Below, piece by piece: positions 1 through 4,830 of a stretch of 6,020 bases of DNA (positions within the stretch are counted from its first letter, which is position 1; each line of letters opens with the position of its first letter). The DNA lies in the NCBI GenBank assembly GCA_028702545.1, contig JAQVOQ010000055.1, positions 1 to 6,020 of the forward strand, in the 5' to 3' direction. Made by a program: the position numbers and the translations under genes. This DNA is from Clostridia bacterium. GTDB taxonomy: Bacteria > Bacillota > Clostridia > Christensenellales > UBA1242. The notes below the pieces were generated by a model that saw only the letters and a program-made list of their open reading frames with translations, had not been told where the DNA came from and did no database searches.

Positions 1-2608
1 CTGCTGGATTAGTAGGTATTGCATAACGGTCTAAACTCTTAGCAGTTAAAGTAACTTGTCCTGCTTTTTTAAATAACCACTTAGGATTTCCGTCCTCATC
101 AATAATATTGTCATCAATTTCTAAAATGCTTGTATCGCTAGAAACATATTGAACACCAATAACGGCAGGTTCATCTGGGTCACTAAAAGTAACATAAACT
201 TTTAAAGGGTCTTGTTCGCCAGTTTCTGGGTCAATTGGCGTTAACCATTGTGTACCATTTTCATCTGGAACTGCTGCAATACTCGTACTGTTGGCATGTA
301 GTTGCATTCCTTGAACAGCGCCTATATCAATATTAACTCTTTGATTAACTAAATAATCACCTATTGATGCTTCAAATAACCTAATTCTTATCATTGAGAA
401 ACTCAATTCTGGATTAATATTAAAGCCTATTGCTACTAATTTTACAATAATATTATTGTTTCCATCTATACTGCTGTAAATTTCAATCATATTAATGTTC
501 GTTGAAATAAATTCTAGTTTTCCATATTTATAAGCATCAACAAATGCGCCATAAGAGTTAGGTGTAAACATCATAAATGCTTCACTTCCTCTAATTAACT
601 CAGTTTTTTGTTGATTATTTAAATCAAATTCATAAATAATTGGCTCAATATCCGGCGTACCAGCAAAAATATTTACTTCTAAATAATCAATAAACATTCT
701 TGTCATTGTATTTGTTATAAATAAATTTGATGTACCAATAGCTAAACCGCTTAAATAAACCGTTAAAGTATTCTCTTCAAATTTTGTGCTAGTTATTTCT
801 AATAAGTTATCATTGCTTACAGCAATATATTTTTCTTCTTTTAAATCTTCAATTTCCACTTCTAATAGCATAATTTGGTTATTATGGTTTTCTAACTCTT
901 CAGGAGTATATTCAATAGTATCTATTTGATTTAGTGCATCAATTTGATTATATAACGAAAAAATTTGATTATAAACTGCTGTAGAATAAAAATTTTCAAT
1001 AACAACTTGTAACTCATCTCCAACTACTATCGTTTGTTCTTTTGGTCTTTTTAACACTACTTGCAAACTAGTCAACTGTTCTAAAACATTAACCGTTACA
1101 TATTCCGTCATCTCAAACATAACGATGTAATTTTCATTTACATCTAATATTGCATCTCCATTAATATCTGTTTCAATAACAAAAGCTTTAATTCTTGTCG
1201 TGCCACGACTTAATGGAGTAATAATATTATCTGTTATATGTCCTGTTGCGGGATCTATATCAATAATATATTCATCAATTTCGTTAATAGCTTGCGTCAA
1301 GTCAACTTTATACATAAGCTTTGTGTAAGTCGCATCTTTTGTAGGGTCAACTGCATTAATTGTAGTGTTTGCCTCTAAGTCAAACACTTGTTGATTGGTC
1401 GGGTCCAAAATTACTTCAATGGCATTTTGTCCGTTTTCTTCAATTGTTATGCTTGTAATATCATTTCGTAACAATTTAAAGTGAACATCTACCGAAAATT
1501 CCTCCAAATAAGTAAATGTAATATGCGTTTGTTTTATTTGCCATGTTTCAAAAGTTAAAACAGTAATTTCATAACTCAACGGGTCGTCTGTTTGCACTAT
1601 TTGTAAAACATCCTCGTTGCTTACAGTAATAATAAGATCTTTTAATTTATAGTTTAATTGTTGCCAAGTAAATGAGCTATCTGCTTGTGGCAATAATTTT
1701 AAACCAAAATCATCAGGTGTAAAAGTATTTGTTTTGTGTAAATCAAGTTCATATAGTGGATCTTCCACGCTATTAATAACTTCAATGCTAGCAACAGCAA
1801 TGCTTTGAACAGTAAAAGTTCTTGACTCAATAATGCTTATTTCGTCCATATAATCATTGTAATCATCTTGAGCATATAAAGTATCTTCGCCAGCTTCAAT
1901 TGCCTCTTGTATAAAATCATCAAGCGTTTTTTGGTTTTCATCCAAATTATAGGTTTTTATTACCCTCGCCTCAATGGTAAATTCTCCTTCGGCAATTGGA
2001 GTAACTAATCCGGTTAACTCATCAACTGTGGCAACACTCTCATCACTAGAATAATATTTAACAACTTTATTTGGTTTGTTATAATCTAAATTTATAATTG
2101 TTGAATTTAATGAATTATGCGGATAAACATTTGTAGGAGATACTGTAAACTCGTTACCTACATAAATGCTTGATGCATTGCTTGATGCAATATTAAAAGT
2201 TTCTACTGGAACATCCACAAAAATTGTACATTCCGCAACAAAAAGCCCTTGGTTTACACGAATTCTCGCAACACCACCAATATTTTTGTCTTGTGCATCC
2301 TTTAATACTTCTACTGTAATAGGTTCATTCATTTTTGCAGTTTGTGGCAAACTAATAATACTATTGCCGCCAGGCAAAATGCTAAGCTCTATATCTATCT
2401 CAGTAGAATTTTCAGGCATAGGTAGCACAAAAATTTCTGTATCTTCATCTATTGTCATTTCTGTATATTCAAAATAAATACCTTCTAGAGGAATATAAGG
2501 CGGGTTAAAACCACCAGTCGCAAAAAGCACGCCTATTATTCCAGCAAATAAAGCGACAAAGCCAGCTAATACTAATCCAAAAATTTTTAATAATTTTATT
2601 AAAATCAT
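1..2608 (-). CDS. Large multi-module Ig-like (Big_2-type) surface protein, 3' end outside window
   Basis: The frame is open from ATG 2608 to the window edge (869 codons plus one base), so the C-terminus and any anchor are not visible. Residues about 2-32 are lysine-flanked then hydrophobic (MILIKLLKIF start), a signal peptide or membrane anchor; there is no lipobox cysteine. The rest is beta-rich with no enzyme motif. The clearest Big_2-type module is about 135-225, with SSDESVATVD followed by TGLVTPIAEGE (199-209). Similar modules are suggested at about 40-134, 260-390, 395-510 (ITPLSRGTT, 463-471), 515-660, 680-780 and 785-869 (SSDTSILEID). Residues 545-593 look coiled-coil-like, and 481-489 (DINGDAILD) resembles a calcium-binding loop. 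Only one cysteine (C127) is seen. Big_2 domains occur in adhesins and cell-surface proteins; an extracellular or surface role is inferred and the ligand is unknown. It has its own promoter and RBS. The export and Big_2 calls are firm; the module boundaries are not. Confidence 0.88.
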   Translation of the reverse strand, partial: MILIKLLKIFGLVLAGFVALFAGIIGVLFATGGFNPPYIPLEGIYFEYTEMTIDEDTEIFVLPMPENSTEIDIELSILPGGNSIISLPQTAKMNEPITVEVLKDAQDKNIGGVARIRVNQGLFVAECTIFVDVPVETFNIASSNASSIYVGNEFTVSPTNVYPHNSLNSTIINLDYNKPNKVVKYYSSDESVATVDELTGLVTPIAEGEFTIEARVIKTYNLDENQKTLDDFIQEAIEAGEDTLYAQDDYNDYMDEISIIESRTFTVQSIAVASIEVINSVEDPLYELDLHKTNTFTPDDFGLKLLPQADSSFTWQQLNYKLKDLIITVSNEDVLQIVQTDDPLSYEITVLTFETWQIKQTHITFTYLEEFSVDVHFKLLRNDITSITIEENGQNAIEVILDPTNQQVFDLEANTTINAVDPTKDATYTKLMYKVDLTQAINEIDEYIIDIDPATGHITDNIITPLSRGTTRIKAFVIETDINGDAILDVNENYIVMFEMTEYVTVNVLEQLTSLQVVLKRPKEQTIVVGDELQVVIENFYSTAVYNQIFSLYNQIDALNQIDTIEYTPEELENHNNQIMLLEVEIEDLKEEKYIAVSNDNLLEITSTKFEENTLTVYLSGLAIGTSNLFITNTMTRMFIDYLEVNIFAGTPDIEPIIYEFDLNNQQKTELIRGSEAFMMFTPNSYGAFVDAYKYGKLEFISTNINMIEIYSSIDGNNNIIVKLVAIGFNINPELSFSMIRIRLFEASIGDYLVNQRVNIDIGAVQGMQLHANSTSIAAVPDENGTQWLTPIDPETGEQDPLKVYVTFSDPDEPAVIGVQYVSSDTSILEIDDNIIDEDGNPKWLFKKAGQVTLTAKSLDRYAIPTNPA

Positions 2609-2620
2609 CCGCTTATGTAT

Positions 2621-2626
2621 CTCCTC
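2621..2626 (-). promoter_or_regulatory. Ribosome binding site GAGGAG fixing the surface-protein start
   Basis: GAGGAG lies 12 nt before ATG 2608. The spacing is longer than the textbook optimum, but rpoA and rplQ in this window also show 12 nt from their Shine-Dalgarno core to the ATG, so it appears normal for this genome. No in-frame ATG, GTG or TTG lies between this site and 2608. The ATG overlapping the site (2629-2627) is out of frame. Confidence 0.7.
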
Positions 2627-2630
2627 ATTA

Positions 2631-2650
2631 AAACTTTGAATGTAAAGTTT
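2631..2650 (-). other. Small 5'-UTR inverted repeat before the RBS
   Basis: On the minus strand AAACTTT and AAAGTTT are separated by ACATTC, a perfect 7-bp stem with a 6-nt loop ending 4 nt before the GAGGAG site. It would form in the predicted 74-nt leader of the surface-protein mRNA. It is AT-rich with one G-C pair per arm, so weak; it could stabilise the 5' end or be chance. Confidence 0.3.
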
Positions 2651-2688
2651 ATGTGCCTTTTTCTTTTAGTATAAACAATTATAAATTA

Positions 2689-2717
2689 ATTATATTATCT
2701 ATGGTCTTTTTTGTCAA
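2689..2717 (-). promoter_or_regulatory. Perfect consensus housekeeping promoter for the surface protein
   Basis: On the minus strand, TTGACA (2717-2712) and TATAAT (2694-2689) are separated by exactly 17 bp. Both boxes match the vegetative sigma factor (sigma-A/sigma-70) consensus at 6 of 6. The expected start is near 2682, giving a leader of about 74 nt to ATG 2608. It sits just after the terminator of the upstream lipoprotein gene, so the surface-protein gene is expected to be an independent transcription unit with strong expression. I see no clear operator overlapping it. Confidence 0.85.
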
Positions 2718-2731
2718 TTAATACCCCTTAA

Positions 2732-2766
2732 CAAAAAAAATAAAAAACAACCCAAAAGTTGCTTTT
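2732..2766 (-). terminator. Intrinsic terminator of the lipoprotein gene
   Basis: On the minus strand AAAAGCAAC (2766-2758) pairs with GTTGTTTTT (2751-2743) over 9 bp with one G-U wobble. The loop is TTTTGG, and a T-rich tract (one A in it) runs on to 2732. The stem begins inside the lipoprotein stop codon (2765-2767). The tract is followed within 15 bases by the next gene's -35 box, so the two genes are separate units. Confidence 0.8.
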
Positions 2767-3682
2767 AATTTATATTTATTCCGATATTTTTTGTAATTGT
2801 GGCATCGGCAACATAGGTTAACTTTACAACTGCTAATCCTGTTACACTAAAAGTTTCAATAAGTATTGCTTGAAAGTCTGCTTGTATAATGTCAATTAAG
2901 CTTTCGCCTGAAACAATTTCTGCACTCGCTATTTGAACGGTCGCTAAACCATTTTCTTTGGTATTATCTTTTACACTATAAGTTATATAAAACATATTGT
3001 TTGTCGTACTTTCGTAAATTGTTTGAGCATCAATATATAATATTTGGTCAACTACAATAACGCTAAATTCTTTTGTTAAATTAGTTTGTTCGTCTATTAC
3101 AAGTGTAATAAATATATTAACTTCTCCTACGCTAATTGGAGTAATAAGTCCATTTTCATAATTATAAGTAGCAACGCCATTAACAGAATAAGAAATAGTT
3201 GGCATAACATTAACACCTGTGCCTTGCAAAGATATTATGTTAAACATTGCATCTCCATCTAATCCAACTATAATTTCATTCTCATATTGCAATGTAAAAC
3301 CACTAGCATAAATTAAACTTTGAGCGACAGTCAATGTAAAACTATCTCCAATAAAGGTTAATTGACTTGATTTTGCCCTACCAAAAATAATTGATGTGCC
3401 CTCCGATAAACAATTAATCTCACCCGATAGTGCGTCAACTGAAGCAACGCTAGGATTGCTTGAAGAAAAAATGCAACTGTCAAGTAAACTTGCTGGTACA
3501 ACATTAAAAGGATTATCATTAAATTCTATAACATCGCCAACTCTTGCAGTCATTGTATTTAATTCATAACTTGCCTCTTCTGCAAAAATAACAACATTGT
3601 TTGAACTATCACAACCAGAAGAAACGCCTATACAAGACGCAAATAAAAAAATTAGTATTAAACTTAGTGCTCTAAATTTCAT
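2765..3682 (-). CDS. Predicted lipoprotein with two Ig-like (Big_2-type) modules
   Basis: This encodes 305 residues from ATG 3682. The frame also reads back to an ATG at 3751, but that start lies beside the -10 box and before the likely transcription start. The 3682 start gives a normal signal peptide: MKFR, a hydrophobic stretch to about residue 20, then cysteines at 17 (FASC) and 24 (SSGC). Neither is a perfect lipobox; C24, followed by DSSNN, looks the better lipidation site. Module one (about 38-120) has the Big_2 signature SSSNPSVASVDALSGE with LSEGTSI. Module two (about 125-212) has ENGLITPISVGEV, very close to TGLVTPIAEGE in the neighbouring surface protein. The tail (about 213-305) is beta-rich and unassigned. 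C70 and C91 could form a disulfide within module one. It is probably anchored to the outer face of the membrane. No catalytic motif is seen and the function is unknown. It has its own promoter and terminator. Confidence 0.85.
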   Translation of the reverse strand: MKFRALSLILIFLFASCIGVSSGCDSSNNVVIFAEEASYELNTMTARVGDVIEFNDNPFNVVPASLLDSCIFSSSNPSVASVDALSGEINCLSEGTSIIFGRAKSSQLTFIGDSFTLTVAQSLIYASGFTLQYENEIIVGLDGDAMFNIISLQGTGVNVMPTISYSVNGVATYNYENGLITPISVGEVNIFITLVIDEQTNLTKEFSVIVVDQILYIDAQTIYESTTNNMFYITYSVKDNTKENGLATVQIASAEIVSGESLIDIIQADFQAILIETFSVTGLAVVKLTYVADATITKNIGININ

Positions 3683-3752
3683 TATTTTCTCTTCTTTTGT
3701 AAATTGTTGAAAATTGTTTGTAAATGTATATTTTTTAATATAAGTTAACAAT

Positions 3753-3781
3753 ATTTTATAAAATTTAACTCAAAAAGTCAA
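3753..3781 (-). promoter_or_regulatory. Promoter of the lipoprotein gene
   Basis: On the minus strand, TTGACT (3781-3776) and TAAAAT (3758-3753) are 17 bp apart, each 5 of 6 to the vegetative consensus. The expected start is near 3746, giving a leader of about 63 nt to ATG 3682. The region is AT-rich, so -10 look-alikes are common, but the -35 box is specific and the spacing is ideal. Confidence 0.65.
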
Positions 3782-3875
3782 TTGCAAATACTCATAACAT
3801 AAAAATTACTTAAAAATATTAAAATATTCTTATATTAAACTTTATTTAACTCTAAAATACGGCCATTATTAAAGA

Positions 3876-3920
3876 AGATTCTTCGCAAGTCTATTTATAC
3901 TGCCACCTCTCAAAATGACA
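3876..3920. repeat. Candidate decayed dispersed intergenic repeat (GTCATTCTGAG...GCGAAGAATCT type)
   Basis: On the minus strand the segment starts TGTCATTTTGAGAG and ends TTGCGAAGAATCT. Many bacterial genomes carry short dispersed intergenic repeats of the form GTCATTCTGAG, a few bases, GCGAAGAATCT. Here the two ends are kept, but about 20 extra or diverged bases lie between them. The right part includes the palindrome GAAGATTCTTC (3874-3884). The match is from memory of the motif and only one copy is in the window, so the call is tentative. Confidence 0.4.
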
Positions 3921-3996
3921 AAAAAATATAAATAAAAAAATATTAAAATTATCTCAATGTTTAACTTTACAAAAAACATTAATTTTATATTAAATC

Positions 3997-4026
3997 TTTT
4001 CTAAATTTAATTTTACACACAAAAAA
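3997..4026. repeat. 30-base direct repeat, copy 1 (before element A)
   Basis: This starts TTTTCTAAATTTAATTTTAC and ends in a run of six A. It matches 4149-4178 at 26 of 30 positions without gaps. On the plus strand a -10-like TATATT lies just before it (3986-3991), with TTTACA at 3966-3971, but the spacing between these boxes is poor. On the minus strand the A run reads as a T6 tract just behind element A. Confidence 0.7.
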
Positions 4027-4144
4027 GAGTTAGTTTAAAGCAAATTTTAGGAAAGTTGGAGGCTCGGCTTATGTTTTAATACAAGAGCTTAAACCTAAAT
4101 GACTAGTTTAAAACGCAAGACACTTAAAAAACTACCAAATTTTT
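4027..4144. ncRNA. Structured element A, candidate RNA, related to element B
   Basis: On the plus strand this shares several blocks with element B in the same order: CAAATTTTAGGAAA (4041-4054), GAGGCTC (4059-4065), GCTTAA (4087-4092), AAATGACTAGT (4097-4107) and AAAACGCA (4110-4117). The inner stem is CTTATGTTTTAA (4068-4079) with TTAAAACGCAAG (4108-4119), broken only by one A-C mismatch and one wobble. The outer stem is imperfect: AGTT 4054-4057 with AACT 4130-4133, GG 4050-4051 with CC 4135-4136, then A/T pairs. GCTC (4062-4065) could pair with GAGC (4085-4088) inside the inner-stem loop as a pseudoknot. Strand is not settled. Purine-rich conserved blocks and the G-U pattern slightly favour plus; the T6 tract after the element favours minus. 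I do not recognise it as a known RNA family. Confidence 0.45.
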
Positions 4145-4148
4145 ATAA

Positions 4149-4178
4149 TTTTCTAACATTAATTTTACGAACAAAAAA
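4149..4178. repeat. 30-base direct repeat, copy 2 (before element B)
   Basis: This is the second copy of the repeat at 3997-4026, with four substitutions (repeat positions 9, 10, 21 and 22). A perfect TATAAT (4144-4149) overlaps its start on the plus strand, without a good -35 box. It sits at the same offset from its structured element, so repeat and element appear to have duplicated as one unit. Confidence 0.7.
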
Positions 4179-4303
4179 CAGTCAAATTTTAGGAAAATTC
4201 GAGGCTCATGTGGTTTTCGTGGGTAGGAGTTTGCTTAACGCAAATGACTAGTCACGAAAAACGCACAGAAACGAAGAAGTTTTCAAAATTTGACTGTTTT
4301 TTT
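4179..4303. ncRNA. Structured element B, candidate RNA abutting the rplQ stop codon
   Basis: This is the better-preserved copy. A perfect 12-bp outer stem joins CAGTCAAATTTT (4179-4190) to AAAATTTGACTG (4285-4296); after a short bulge AAAA (4194-4197) pairs with TTTT (4280-4283). Inside, TTTTCGTG (4214-4221) pairs with CACGAAAA (4253-4260), extended by GTG 4210-4212 with CAC 4264-4266. Within that loop TTTGC (4230-4234) and GCAAA (4240-4244) form a hairpin with loop TTAAC. Relative to element A, two inner-stem pairs change from A-T to C-G and G-C with pairing kept. On the plus strand the outer stem is followed by T7 (4297-4303); on the minus strand by T6 (4178-4173). It could be a plus-strand RNA ending against rplQ, or the folded 3' end and terminator of the rplQ mRNA. 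An L17 downstream element is known from lactic acid bacteria and Listeria, but I cannot show that this belongs to it. Confidence 0.5.
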
Positions 4304-4811
4304 AGATTAGTTCAATAATAGCAAGAGCCGCATTATCACCCTTCCTGTTTCCAGTCTTGATGATGCGAGTATAGCCTCCGCCATTGTTTGTTTCTTCTTT
4401 TCTTTTGTCATATTTTGGTGCATATACATTAAAGATTTTTTCAACAAGTGGATGATTGATATCCTCTGTTCTTTTAACAAATTGAGCTTTTGACTCATCA
4501 TTTTGTTTTTGTTCTTTAATTTCATACACTTTTTTCATAATTTGACGTCTAGCGTGCAACTTTTTTGGTCCATCATTGATAACTTCTTTAGTCACATTGT
4601 TACCCTTAGCGTCAACTGTTTGTTTTTCAACTTTAACAGTATCTTTGTAGCTGTTAACAGCAAGAGTAATAATTTTTTCAGCAAAACTTTGAACAGCTTT
4701 TGCCTTTTCTACAGTCGTTTCAATTTTTCCGTACCATAAAAGATAAGACGCTTGATTTCTTAAAACCGCTAACCTTTGGTCAGTTGATCTACCTAATTTC
4801 ATCATTCTCAT
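4302..4811 (-). CDS. rplQ: Large-subunit ribosomal protein bL17, long clostridial-type form
   Basis: This is bL17, a protein of the 50S subunit, 169 residues. The N-terminal signature KLGRSTDQR (5-13) and KIETTVEKAKAV (29-40) are standard, as are LHARRQ (85-90), VEKIFNVYAPKY (123-134) and the C-terminal GGYTRI...RKGDNAALAIIELI. The usual family length is about 115-130. The extra length lies in a charged insert at about 54-82 and another at about 99-119. From memory, similar long L17 forms occur in gut Clostridia such as Lachnospiraceae, so this is a lineage trait rather than a fusion. The start at 4811 was chosen because GGGAG (4824-4828) lies 12 nt upstream, as for rpoA; ATGs at residues 3 and 4 are alternatives and would still leave MKLGR. 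It is 19 nt behind rpoA and so co-transcribed, and it is the last operon gene before element B. Confidence 0.97.
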   Translation of the reverse strand: MRMMKLGRSTDQRLAVLRNQASYLLWYGKIETTVEKAKAVQSFAEKIITLAVNSYKDTVKVEKQTVDAKGNNVTKEVINDGPKKLHARRQIMKKVYEIKEQKQNDESKAQFVKRTEDINHPLVEKIFNVYAPKYDKRKEETNNGGGYTRIIKTGNRKGDNAALAIIELI

Positions 4812-4823
4812 AAAAAATCCATT

Positions 4824-4828
4824 CTCCC
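4824..4828 (-). promoter_or_regulatory. Ribosome binding site GGGAG of rplQ
   Basis: On the minus strand GGGAG lies 12 nt before ATG 4811, within the 19-nt gap after the rpoA stop. An ATG immediately after it (in GAATGG) opens a four-codon frame ending in TGA that overlaps the true start, so it is not the gene start. Confidence 0.65.
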
Positions 4829-4830
4829 TT

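Larger units (their letters stand above)
3683..4301. other. 619-base intergenic region between rplQ and the lipoprotein gene
   Basis: No credible coding frame is found on either strand. From the left it holds the lipoprotein leader and promoter, a plain AT-rich stretch (about 3782-3875) with only short AT palindromes, a candidate decayed dispersed repeat (3876-3920), another AT-rich stretch (3921-3996), and two tandem units. Each unit consists of a 30-base direct repeat followed by a structured element (3997-4144 and 4149-4303). Confidence 0.7.

Noticed and set aside
2166..2477. Plus-strand open frame of 103 codons
   Set aside because: It lies wholly inside the large minus-strand surface-protein gene and its translation looks like no protein family; it is an antisense shadow.
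3921..3996. Vegetative promoter TTTACA with TATTAA on the plus strand before element A
   Set aside because: The spacer is 16 bp but the -10 box matches only 4 of 6 in very AT-rich DNA, so the chance of a random hit is high; it is mentioned only as weak support.
4245..4254. Palindrome TGACTAGTCA as a repressor operator
   Set aside because: Only its left half is conserved in element A (TGACTAG then TTT), and it is explained as part of the inner stem of element B.
3997..4303. CRISPR array or insertion-sequence interpretation of the two repeated units
   Set aside because: There are only two units, they are diverged rather than identical, no spacer pattern or transposase is present, and there is no target-site duplication that I can see. 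Compensatory changes fit an RNA better.
4179..4303. Assignment of element B to the known L17 downstream element family
   Set aside because: The position fits, but I cannot recall or compute a match to that family's consensus, and the known hosts are lactic acid bacteria and Listeria.
4307..4525. Minus-strand open frame of 72 codons in another frame of rplQ
   Set aside because: It is entirely within rplQ, which is a certain gene, and has no RBS or family resemblance.
4503..4739. Plus-strand open frame of 78 codons rich in Phe, Asn and Ser
   Set aside because: It is antisense to rplQ; its composition is that of a shadow frame of a lysine-rich gene.
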